From Alphaproteobacteria bacterium (GTDB lineage Bacteria > Pseudomonadota > Alphaproteobacteria > UBA6615): a stretch of DNA of 32,426 nucleotides. Location: the NCBI GenBank assembly GCA_002722515.1, contig PBMH01000025.1:1-32426 (forward strand), written 5' to 3'. The notes under the pieces were generated by a model that saw only the letters and a program-made list of their open reading frames with translations, was not told where the DNA came from and made no database searches. A program made the position numbers and the translations under genes. Shown here piece by piece: positions 20,504-28,732 of the stretch (its first letter is position 1; each line of letters opens with the position of its first letter).

Positions 20504-21280
20504 ATGATCTACGACGTCCGCACATATCGGCTTAAGCCACGCAATATCCCACAGTTTCTAGAGGGCTTCGAAGCCGCATATGAGAACGGCCGCAAACAGC
20601 TCTCGCCGCTGGCCGCGATATTCATCACCGAGGTGGGGCCACTAAATGAGATTATCCATATCTGGCCCTATGAAGACCTAGCCGAGCGCGAGACCGTGCG
20701 CGCCGAGGCTGTGAAGTCAGGTGTCTGGCCGCCGGACATCAACGCCATGATCCACAAAATGACGGTAGAGGTGTTTAAGCCCTTTCCATTTATGGCCAAA
20801 TTTCTGAGCGGCGAGTACGGACCCCTATTTGAATACCGGGAGTACACCGTAAACGCGGGCACAATGCCCGGCATAATAAACGGCTGGGCCGACGCCATCG
20901 AAGCACGGAACTCCTTATCACCCTGTGCCATGGCGATGCACACAGAAATTGGCAGCCTCAACAAATATGTTCACATATGGCCCTACAAGAGCTTCGAGCA
21001 TCGCGAGAAAGTGCGCACGGAGAGCGTTCGCTCGGCTGTCTGGCCCCCCAAGGGTTCGCCCAAGGGTGCAATCATCACGCAAGATAACAAGTTGATGCAC
21101 GCGGCACCATTCTCACCGTTGCGTTACGCGACGTGCCAACAACGGTGTGGGCGCCGCGTTGAACTAATACTCACTAAAGCGACGGAACAAAGCCTTCAAC
21201 ATCTGTCATCTTTAATCGGTCGGAATACTAGTTTAACGCAACCGTTGTTGTGGCAATCTCATCAGGAACGGCCACCCTAA
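20504..21280 (+). CDS. NIPSNAP family protein with two tandem NIPSNAP-like domains and an atypical C-terminal tail
   Basis: MIYDVRTYRLKP...FITEVGPLNEIIHIWPYEDLAERETVR and repeat FEYREYTVNAGTMPGIINGW...HTEIGSLNKYVHIWPYKSFEHREKVR. Confidence 0.88.
   Translation: MIYDVRTYRLKPRNIPQFLEGFEAAYENGRKQLSPLAAIFITEVGPLNEIIHIWPYEDLAERETVRAEAVKSGVWPPDINAMIHKMTVEVFKPFPFMAKFLSGEYGPLFEYREYTVNAGTMPGIINGWADAIEARNSLSPCAMAMHTEIGSLNKYVHIWPYKSFEHREKVRTESVRSAVWPPKGSPKGAIITQDNKLMHAAPFSPLRYATCQQRCGRRVELILTKATEQSLQHLSSLIGRNTSLTQPLLWQSHQERPP
21134..21255. repeat. Imperfect long inverted repeat (MITE-like)
   Basis: TGCCAACAACGGT + GCGTTGAACTAATACTC (21134-21146, 21156-21172) versus GAATACTAGTTTAACGC + ACCGTTGTTGTGGCA (21223-21239, 21241-21255). 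Confidence 0.6.
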
Positions 21281-21348
21281 TATGCCCACGCGCAATTTAG
21301 GCATGATCTCGACCATGCATACGATCACCCGGCGAAGGAGAATAGCCT

Positions 21349-22206
21349 ATGCGTAATGGCCGAACGCCAATCATAGACGCGCAGGTACACGCCTACGAGG
21401 CTGATCGCCCCGGCCGGCCATGGGCGGCCCCGCTCACCGGGCCGCCGTCGGCCAACGGCGCAGAGATGGTCGCCGCAATGGACACCGTCGGCGTCGACGG
21501 AGCTATCCTAGTTTCGGCCTACACCATGTACCGCTATGATCCAAGCTTCGTGCTAGAGGTGCAGGATCAGTACCCCGGTAGGTTTGGTCTGGTCGCGCCA
21601 TTCGACGCGGGTGACCCCGCATCCAGCGACAAGATCGACGACTGGGTATCCAGCGAAGGAACCGTCGGCATTCGCCTGCTCCTCGCCCATGGTATATCTG
21701 ACGGAGCTGGAGAATCTGGTATTGCGCGACTGCTCTCCGCTGCCCACCGGCACAACGCACCTGTCAACGTCTACTGCACTGAGCGGCACGCCCAGGTTGC
21801 GGAGATAGCCAAGCAATTCCCAGGTGTCTCGCTGATTGTAGACCACATGGGCCTCGTACAGCCATTCTATCCACCAGTCCCCAGTGACGGCTGGGCGGCA
21901 CTACCCGATCTGTTGGCACTGGCCAGCTATGAAAATGTGAGCGTCAAGATCAGCGGTGCGGGCACATTGGCGCAAACGCCATTTCCGTTCGCTGATATCT
22001 ACGAGCCCATAAACCGGATCCTAGATGCCTTCGGCGTCGGGCGTTGCATGTGGGGTACGGATTGGACGCGAGCAGTGGAGCTCTTGACTTACGAAGAGGG
22101 AGTTGAAGCCTTCCGCGTTGGCGACTGGCTGTCTTCTGGTGACCGTACCGCACTTATGGGGGGCAATGCCGCACGGATTTATGACTGGTCGCCTAGCGCA
22201 GGATGA
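21349..22206 (+). CDS. Amidohydrolase-2 family (TIM-barrel) hydrolase
   Basis: IIDAQVHAYEADRPGRPW, GVDGAILVSAYTMYRYD, LIVDHMGL, RCMWGTDWTRAV; GAAGGAG ribosome-binding site upstream. Confidence 0.9.
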   Translation: MRNGRTPIIDAQVHAYEADRPGRPWAAPLTGPPSANGAEMVAAMDTVGVDGAILVSAYTMYRYDPSFVLEVQDQYPGRFGLVAPFDAGDPASSDKIDDWVSSEGTVGIRLLLAHGISDGAGESGIARLLSAAHRHNAPVNVYCTERHAQVAEIAKQFPGVSLIVDHMGLVQPFYPPVPSDGWAALPDLLALASYENVSVKISGAGTLAQTPFPFADIYEPINRILDAFGVGRCMWGTDWTRAVELLTYEEGVEAFRVGDWLSSGDRTALMGGNAARIYDWSPSAG

Positions 22207-22336
22207 TTAGCACGCAAGTAGACGGACCATTGGAACCTTTCGGTGGCCAGGAGCACCGCTTAGGCCGCGAGCGAAACGCCAATTCCTGCCATTCCCTGGT
22301 AATACCGAACGAAAAAACAAAGTCGCATCAACAACA

Positions 22337-22507
22337 TTAAGGGGATACCAATAACGACAAATCGGACCCCGGCGCCACTTCACCAAAAACCAGAATCTCT
22401 GAAGCGAGCCCAAGAAGGTAGTCGGCTGACTCGTCAGTCACATCGAGTTCTGCGGCGCGTATTTGAAGAAGCGCTGCCACTAATGTTGGATCGTAAAAAT
22501 TTTCCAT
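22337..22507 (-). CDS. Candidate small protein (56 aa)
   Basis: MENFYDPTLVAALLQIRAAELDVTDESADYLLGLASEILVFGEVAPGSDLSLLVSP; GGAGAAAAA upstream of ATG 22507. Below the ORF-track cutoff. Confidence 0.4.
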   Translation of the reverse strand: MENFYDPTLVAALLQIRAAELDVTDESADYLLGLASEILVFGEVAPGSDLSLLVSP

Positions 22508-22724
22508 TTTTTCTCCTATTGTCAGCAGTCAGTACGCGCACTTGCCAGCCTCAGATCACCGTGCCGTCGGTTATTGGTTATTGAAAAATATGGTAGTGAA
22601 GTGCTTCTAAAGCGAACCCATCTCTGGGCCCTCCAGTACATTCTCGGATTATTTCGGTCTATCCACTTTCCACTGAGGAAATGTGATCTCAGCTGACGTC
22701 GACCGAAGTGCCGGGCTCTTATCT

Positions 22725-24521
22725 TTACGGAATGAGCGGAAGCATCAGGTAAGCCGCGCGCACGGGACCTGAATGTAAGGTCACATTGTTATCGAATATC
22801 TTTTTCGGCCTATCGCGCGGATCATCGTGCAGAAACGGCCCGCAACCGGTCAGCGGCTTGGCGAAGTTCGACAGCGTGAACGGGTCGTCCTCTGTCTTGG
22901 CGCCCGGCCAGACATAGTCCTTCCCACGCACGGTAAGCGCGAGGCGATACCCAGCCGGCACAACGATTCCGGTCGGATGCAGATCAATATCGAGTTCATA
23001 GACTGAACCGGGCCTAAGTGGCTGTTTCTCGTCGTGGCTGTGCCACGGCCAGTACGGCTTCGACTTCTTCGGGTCTAGCTTGCGGTGCGAGGCGCGCAGC
23101 CAGCCCTGCGCGATCGGCGTGTGCGGATCTACCGTTCCCTTGAACGTAACCTCCGTCAGGTCGGGTGTGAACAGCCGCAAGACAAGAAACATGTCAGCAT
23201 CGATGGTATCCGACGAAACAAACAACTTAGCTGCAATCGGTCCGCACAGCTCCGTATCAACCTGCATCGGCGGCATCGTGAATGTAATTCCATCACTGCT
23301 CATCGCCTTGTAGGCGATGTTAGCGTTTTTCGTCACCTTCCGTTTCGCTAACGTCATGTTCTCTGGGTCGAGATAGAACTTTGTCCACTTGGTACGCTTT
23401 AGCGGCCATTCGTTCTCGCCACGCAGCGCGACACGCTCGCCCGGCCGGCGCACATTGAGCATCACCTTCGGCTTTCGGTTCCAACCATTTTTCTCACCCT
23501 TCAGGAAATAGCCAAAAAACTGCTTCTGCAGGTCACGACCGTAAGGCGTGTAGAAATGCGTCCAATGCTCCAGACTGTGACACTCCAGCCATTTCTGCTT
23601 CGACCCGGCCTGTAGAAAACCGACATAATTTCCGCGAGGATGCAGCGGCTGGCCCGCCCAGCTCGCACAACTCAATAGCGGCACCTCGATCTTCGAGAGA
23701 TCGGCAGTGCGCTCTGCATAAAACGGGTCATTTTCCAGCGGGCGCGAATAATAGTCGCGGTCTAGATCAGAACGGTTTTTCTTGAGTTCCTTGTCGGAAA
23801 CCGAGGCCGGGCCCGCCGCCAGTTCGCCCGTGACGCGGCTCTTGTGGCCGCGCGAACCAACGCCGTGCTGCACCGTCTTGATTTGCAGGTTGTACCAGTG
23901 CCCCAGGAAGCTGGTGTAGATACCGCCATGGTGAGAAAGCTCGCGGTAGAAGTCACTGAAGCCTTCCCAGACGCACATCGCCGCGAGGTGCTTAGGTCGC
24001 AGAGCCGCAACCTGCCACTGATTGACCGCATAGTACGAAATTCCTGCGAGCCCAACCTTGCCGTTTGACCACTCCTGCGCACCCGCCCACTCGATACAAT
24101 CATGGAAGTCCTTGGTCTCGCGCGGCGACCAGTGGTCGATATTACCGGGCGAACGACCTGCGCCGCGGCTATCGACACGCACACAGACATATCCGTCGGG
24201 CACCCATTGCTCGGGGTCGACAACCTCCCAGCTCTGGTGGATGTTAGTCGAGTCTGCGATCGCGTCAGGGTGTTCCGCCGAGAAGTTTTCCCAAACGCTC
24301 GGATAACCGTCCTGGATGGCGAGGTCCTTGGCATAGGGACCGTGCGACAGGATTACCGGGTAGTTCGCTACCTTTCGAGGCCTATAGACATTGGCGCGAA
24401 GCACAAGTCCATCATCCATCTCGATAGGTACGTCGAAATCGATTCGCATGCCGTCGCGCACTTGGCTCCACGACCCGTCCTTGGCCTTTTTCTTCGGCCT
24501 GCGTAGCCCCATCTTTGCCAT
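22725..24521 (-). CDS. CocE/NonD family hydrolase (X-Pro dipeptidyl-peptidase S15-like)
   Basis: DGLVLRANVYRPRKVANYPVILSHGPY, VCVRVDSRGAGRSPG, GKVGLAGISYYAVNQWQVAALRPKHLAAMCVWEG. Confidence 0.93.
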   Translation of the reverse strand: MAKMGLRRPKKKAKDGSWSQVRDGMRIDFDVPIEMDDGLVLRANVYRPRKVANYPVILSHGPYAKDLAIQDGYPSVWENFSAEHPDAIADSTNIHQSWEVVDPEQWVPDGYVCVRVDSRGAGRSPGNIDHWSPRETKDFHDCIEWAGAQEWSNGKVGLAGISYYAVNQWQVAALRPKHLAAMCVWEGFSDFYRELSHHGGIYTSFLGHWYNLQIKTVQHGVGSRGHKSRVTGELAAGPASVSDKELKKNRSDLDRDYYSRPLENDPFYAERTADLSKIEVPLLSCASWAGQPLHPRGNYVGFLQAGSKQKWLECHSLEHWTHFYTPYGRDLQKQFFGYFLKGEKNGWNRKPKVMLNVRRPGERVALRGENEWPLKRTKWTKFYLDPENMTLAKRKVTKNANIAYKAMSSDGITFTMPPMQVDTELCGPIAAKLFVSSDTIDADMFLVLRLFTPDLTEVTFKGTVDPHTPIAQGWLRASHRKLDPKKSKPYWPWHSHDEKQPLRPGSVYELDIDLHPTGIVVPAGYRLALTVRGKDYVWPGAKTEDDPFTLSNFAKPLTGCGPFLHDDPRDRPKKIFDNNVTLHSGPVRAAYLMLPLIP

Positions 24522-24783
24522 AACCAGGCACCCTGTATCGTTTATCTAAAGACTGGTGAACGATATCATCTCCACAAGCGAATGTGAGAAAATTTGGTGG
24601 TACTTCAATGCAGTAGGAAACTCGTCTCCCGTACAGCGCACGGCGCAACCTAACCAATCGCACCCGGTGCCGCAGGACAAGGGACGACTGCAAATCTATA
24701 AGATCTGGAAACGCCGGACAACTTGGCAAAGCCGCCCGGACATGAGACGAACCGAGGCGGAACCGATTCGATTCAAGGAGAAA

Positions 24784-24859
24784 TGGTGGAGCCGAGGGGA
24801 ATCGAACCCCTGACCTCTACGGTGCGAACGTAGCGCTCTCCCAACTGAGCTACGGCCCC
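24784..24859 (-). tRNA. tRNA-Ala(CGC), left copy
   Basis: GGGGCCGTAGCTCAGTTGGGAGAGCGCTACGTTCGCACCGTAGAGGTCAGGGGTTCGATTCCCCTCGGCTCCACCA folds as a cloverleaf; anticodon loop TTCGCAC; CCA encoded. Confidence 0.95.
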
Positions 24860-24869
24860 ACCGATGCCG
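24784..24869. repeat. Left 86-bp direct repeat (tRNA plus 10 bp flank), one mismatch to 28024..28109
   Basis: Only difference is G at 24822 versus T at 28062. Confidence 0.95.
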
Positions 24870-24881
24870 GAAACCGTCGCC

Positions 24882-25481
24882 TCAGTCGGTCTGCGATTCC
24901 GCGCGCAGGCTCTCCATCAACAATTCAGTGTTGCGGATCAGCATCGCCCGGTAGCCCGCCCGGCTGACCAGCTTGGGATCGATCGCGTAGGCGGCGTGAA
25001 TGCCGACCAGCAGGCTGTGGATCGTGCCGGCCGCCTCGAACGCGCGTTTCCTGTCCACGCCCGTTTCCTTCATGATCTCGTCACGGATGAGGTTGCGGAC
25101 ACGCGCGTGATACGACGCGTAGACAGACGACGTATCCTTGTCGCTCCGGCCGTCGATCATCAGCTTCAGGAAGAACTCCGCAACGACCGGATCCCGGAAC
25201 CGGTCGTCGAGGCGTTTGACCAGTTCCATGACATTCTCGAACCGCTCCTCGGGCAGCGAACCCCATACGCGCTTGCGGCTTTCCTCGAGACAGACCTGCA
25301 ACAGCCCAGCCTTGGTCTTGAAATGAAAGAACAGCGTCGCCTGGCTGTAACCGGCGCGCTCGGCAATGCTCTTGGTCGATGCGGCCGCGTAACCGCGTTC
25401 GCCGAACTCCCGGAGCGCTGAGTCGATGATCTTCGCCCGCGCCCTCTCGGGGTTCTTCGAAACGCCTTTCACCCGGGCCAT
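24882..25481 (-). CDS. TetR/AcrR family transcriptional regulator
   Basis: ARAKIIDSALREFGERGYAAASTKSIAERAGYSQATLFFHFKTKAGLL N-terminal HTH; start set at MARVKG (25481). Confidence 0.93.
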   Translation of the reverse strand: MARVKGVSKNPERARAKIIDSALREFGERGYAAASTKSIAERAGYSQATLFFHFKTKAGLLQVCLEESRKRVWGSLPEERFENVMELVKRLDDRFRDPVVAEFFLKLMIDGRSDKDTSSVYASYHARVRNLIRDEIMKETGVDRKRAFEAAGTIHSLLVGIHAAYAIDPKLVSRAGYRAMLIRNTELLMESLRAESQTD

Positions 25482-25602
25482 ACGACTGCAATCCCCTGTT
25501 TTATCGGTGGCACCGACCTTGAAGACAGGCGCCGCGGAATGCAACGCCGGCCGCTCGCCCCGGCGCAATGAACCGCATTGACCCGACCAGATCGGGCTGT
25601 TA

Positions 25603-25634
25603 CTGATTATACACTCAAATAAGTATCTAATCAG
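25603..25634. promoter_or_regulatory. Putative TetR-family operator palindrome
   Basis: CTGATTATACACT-caaata-AGTATCTAATCAG: arms match at 11 of 13 positions; lies in the divergent intergenic region 8 nt before the MBL ATG. Confidence 0.6.
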
Positions 25635-25642
25635 GTAATGCC

Positions 25643-26617
25643 ATGGCCGACAACCTGCAACCCCTACAAGAAGACGACCCCCGTCTCTTCCAAATGGGCG
25701 ATGCCTACGCATTCGCCACCTATCCCGTCTGCGGTGTGGTGTTCACCGACGAAGGTGCGGTCGCCATCGACGGTCCAATGGCCCCGGCCACGGGGCGCCA
25801 GTGGCGCGAATTCATCGAGACCCGCGTGCCCGTGAAGTTTCACATCCTGTGCGAGCACCACGAGGACCACACCGCGTGCTGTTCCGTCCTAGGTGCCGAC
25901 ACGCTGGTCTCCTCGGAAATCACGGCTTTCGAGCTCGCGCGATGTGCGAGCGGCTCGACCGACGACATGCGCCAGACCCTCAGGGGCTGGGGACGCAACC
26001 GCTTCTTCTCCGAAGAACTGGTCGAGGACTACGAGGTTCGCAGGCCGGACATGACCTACGCCGAGCGGCTTTCCTTTACCCTCGGCGGCAAGGACTTCGT
26101 GGTGGTCGAGGCGCCCGGGCACACGCGCGGTTCCTCGATCGTGCATGCCTTGGACGACCGCGTGGCCTTCGTCGCCGATGCCGTGTTTCCCGGCACCTGT
26201 GCCCCGCCGGCCCAGTCCTGCGATCCCTGGGCATGGTTCCGGACTCTCGGCATGCTCGAGGCCCTCGACGTGGACTGGTACGTGCCGGGGCATGGCGACC
26301 CGTTCGACCGGAGCGAACTCGATTCCACCCGGAAAGGCCTGCACACGCTGGTCGATTCCGTCCGCGACTGGAAGCGCCAGGGCTGGTCGCGCGAGCGCGT
26401 CATGGCCGAGGGCGACTGTTTCGACCGTTCACTGCGGAAACCCTACCGGGGCGCCGACGACGTCCCGCCCGGGCTCAAGCTCATCGCACCGAAGATCCAG
26501 GCCGAGAGCCTCGGCGCCGTCTACGACTATCTCGACGAACACCCAGCCGGCTCCCACCGGCGGCATGTCGACGCCGAGGCCAACTACAACGAGATTTTCG
26601 ATCAATGCTCCGCCTAG
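25643..26617 (+). CDS. MBL-fold metallo-hydrolase
   Basis: FHILCEHHEDHTACCSV, VVVEAPGHTRGSSIVHALDDRVAFVADAVFPG, DVDWYVPGHGDPFDRSEL. Confidence 0.88.
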   Translation: MADNLQPLQEDDPRLFQMGDAYAFATYPVCGVVFTDEGAVAIDGPMAPATGRQWREFIETRVPVKFHILCEHHEDHTACCSVLGADTLVSSEITAFELARCASGSTDDMRQTLRGWGRNRFFSEELVEDYEVRRPDMTYAERLSFTLGGKDFVVVEAPGHTRGSSIVHALDDRVAFVADAVFPGTCAPPAQSCDPWAWFRTLGMLEALDVDWYVPGHGDPFDRSELDSTRKGLHTLVDSVRDWKRQGWSRERVMAEGDCFDRSLRKPYRGADDVPPGLKLIAPKIQAESLGAVYDYLDEHPAGSHRRHVDAEANYNEIFDQCSA

Positions 26618-27537
26618 GCTCTGCATACGTCGGCAAGGATGCGCGCGTGGTCGCCCAAGACCACGAACACGACGATTTCGTGAACCTGTCGCGACTGTGC
26701 GACGACCTCGGCGCGCTAGAAAGCCTCGACGACCTGCTCGACCTGCCCGATGACGCGGTCGCGACCTGCATTTCACGCGCGCGCGAGGCGGCGCCCGACC
26801 TGGCGGCAGGGGACGTCGCCCTGCACTGTCCGCTGGTCCGACCGGGACGGGTCCGCGACGGCGGCATCGTCATCGAACATCTCACCCCGGCCTTCGAACA
26901 GATGCGGGACCGGCTGCTGGCGATGGGCACGGAGAAGGCGGCGGACGCCGCCAACGCGCTCGACGCACAGATCGCCACGATTAACGAGCGGCCGTTCACG
27001 ACCGGCGACCGCGACCTCTCGACCCTGTCGGGGCCATTTGACGAGATCATCAACCCGGGCGGCGAGATCGATCTCGAGACGGAACTCGCCTGCGTGATCC
27101 GCAGGGCCGACGGCGGGCAACCGGAGATCTTCGGCTACACGCTCTACAACGACTGGACGCTGCGGGACATGCAGATCGAGGTCTGGCGCGAAACCCGCAG
27201 CCTGTATGGCGGCGCGAAGAACTTCGCCATGTCGAACACCTTCGGGCCGATGGTCGTGCTGGCTAGCGACTGCGGCGATCCGATGCGGCTCGCGATGCAG
27301 GCCGAGGTGAACGGAGAAATCGTGGCGTCGGGCGACCTGTCGGGGGCGGTGCGTACCTTCCCCGAGGCGCTTGAGCATCTCTTCCGGGGCGACGAGATCA
27401 CCAGCCACGAGCTGTTCGGCACCGGCACCATTCTCGGCGGATGCCTGTTCGAACAGGGCAGGAGACTGCCGAAGGACGCAACCGTCCTCCTGAGCTGCCC
27501 CGCCATCGGCGTGCTCGAGAACCGGGTCCGGGGCTAA
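26605..27537 (+). CDS. Fumarylacetoacetate hydrolase (FAH) family protein
   Basis: EIINPGGEIDLETELACVIRRA, GYTLYNDWTLRDMQ, NTFGPMVVLASD, SHELFGTGTILGGCLFEQGRRLPKDATV; start at 26605 overlaps the MBL gene by 13 nt. Confidence 0.87.
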   Translation: MLRLGSAYVGKDARVVAQDHEHDDFVNLSRLCDDLGALESLDDLLDLPDDAVATCISRAREAAPDLAAGDVALHCPLVRPGRVRDGGIVIEHLTPAFEQMRDRLLAMGTEKAADAANALDAQIATINERPFTTGDRDLSTLSGPFDEIINPGGEIDLETELACVIRRADGGQPEIFGYTLYNDWTLRDMQIEVWRETRSLYGGAKNFAMSNTFGPMVVLASDCGDPMRLAMQAEVNGEIVASGDLSGAVRTFPEALEHLFRGDEITSHELFGTGTILGGCLFEQGRRLPKDATVLLSCPAIGVLENRVRG

Positions 27538-27539
27538 TC

Positions 27540-27926
27540 ATGGAGACGTCCGACGACGGGGGGAACGAAGCCCGGGCGAAAGGCCTCGCGATCTACACAG
27601 AAATGTTCGGCGAAGACAGGGCGCGGAAGCGGCTCGAAAGTGACGATCCGGACGAGCAGCGCCTGACCGAACTGTTGCTCGAACACGCCTACGGGTCGAT
27701 CTGGAGCAACACGCGGCTGTCACGCCGGGAGCGCTCTCTCATCACCATTGCCCTGCTGGCCGGCCTAGGCCGCAACGACGAGCTCGAATCGCATATCGGC
27801 GCCGCCCTCAGGAACGGCTGCGAGATGTCGGAACTGCACGAGGTGATGGTCCATGTCGGCCTCTATTGCGGCTTCCCGGCAACCATCAGCGGGCACAAGG
27901 CCCTGAAGAAGTCGGAGCAAATCTAG
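27540..27926 (+). CDS. Carboxymuconolactone decarboxylase family protein
   Basis: YTEMFGEDRARKR...LTELLLEHAYGSIWSNTRLSRRERSLITIALLAGLGRNDELESHIGAALRNGCEMSELHEVMVHVGLYCGFPA; ATG 27540 follows the FAH stop. Confidence 0.93.
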   Translation: METSDDGGNEARAKGLAIYTEMFGEDRARKRLESDDPDEQRLTELLLEHAYGSIWSNTRLSRRERSLITIALLAGLGRNDELESHIGAALRNGCEMSELHEVMVHVGLYCGFPATISGHKALKKSEQI

Positions 27927-28023
27927 GTCGAGGTGAACGTTCCCACATCGCGATCCCGCAGGAACGGATCGGCCGGGCGGTCGGGGTTTTTGCCCGAAAC
28001 CGGGTTGGAATATTCGAGAGGTT

Positions 28024-28099
28024 TGGTGGAGCCGAGGGGAATCGAACCCCTGACCTCTACGTTGCGAACGTAGCGCTCTCCCAACTGAGCTACGGCCCC
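28024..28099 (-). tRNA. tRNA-Ala(CGC), right copy
   Basis: GGGGCCGTAGCTCAGTTGGGAGAGCGCTACGTTCGCAACGTAGAGGTCAGGGGTTCGATTCCCCTCGGCTCCACCA; loop TTCGCAA; identical to the left copy except position 38. Confidence 0.95.
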
Positions 28100-28109
28100 A
28101 CCGATGCCG
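28024..28109. repeat. Right 86-bp direct repeat (tRNA plus 10 bp flank)
   Basis: See 24784..24869; offset exactly 3,240 bp. Confidence 0.95.
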
Positions 28110-28328
28110 AAATCGGCCCGCGCGCACACGCCTACTGCTAGGTACGAGCTTCACGACGCGGCGGAAATATGGGTGCGGGGCCACGCCCCTGTCAAGTCGA
28201 CCGCAGAAACACGTGCATGGTTAAATGACCGCGGCATTACTGGACAGTTGGCCTGTCGCTAGCTAGTCTCAATACCTTACTCACAACCGTTTTCGGCGCC
28301 CTGCGCCGCACCTGCGGATCGAATAAGT

Positions 28329-28625
28329 ATGCCAGAACCCGCTATTCAACCACTCGCTGATCTGATCAGAACGGTCATTGGCCTATACATTTGGGCGATA
28401 ATCATCTCAGTAGTCCTGACTTGGCTTGTGCAGTTCCAAGTGGTTAATACGTCCAACCGTTTAGTCTATCAGATTGGCGACTTCCTCTACCGGATCACAG
28501 AGCCGACGCTGCGACCGATCCGCCAGGTTATCCCGGCGGTCGGGGGTATTGACCTTTCACCGCTTATTCTGATCCTGATCCTCGGATTCCTGCAGCGATT
28601 TATCCCAGCCCTCCTCCTGGGCTAG
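28329..28625 (+). CDS. YggT family membrane protein
   Basis: LIRTVIGLYIWAIIISVVLTWL...ITEPTLRPIRQVIPAVGGIDLSPLILILILGFLQRFI. Confidence 0.93.
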   Translation: MPEPAIQPLADLIRTVIGLYIWAIIISVVLTWLVQFQVVNTSNRLVYQIGDFLYRITEPTLRPIRQVIPAVGGIDLSPLILILILGFLQRFIPALLLG

Positions 28626-28732
28626 ACCTCCTTCTGGGCCCCGCGGTGCCGGCGATGGCCTGAATCCCAAGCCCATGCTAGGGCCAAAGTAAACAAGCGC
28701 ACTGAAACGAGCGGCCGAGCGAGGGCAAGGGT

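Noticed and set aside
26773-27408. 211-aa minus-strand ORF within the cassette
   Set aside because: Antisense to FAH in GC-rich DNA; spurious long ORFs are expected there.
25801-27537. 578-aa ORF as one fused protein
   Set aside because: Its first ~270 residues are a shifted, Arg-rich frame over the MBL gene; only the part from ATG 26605 reads as FAH-family protein.
24784-28109. Two tRNA copies as CRISPR or IS terminal repeats
   Set aside because: They fold as intact tRNA-Ala in direct orientation with no transposase between them and only two repeats.
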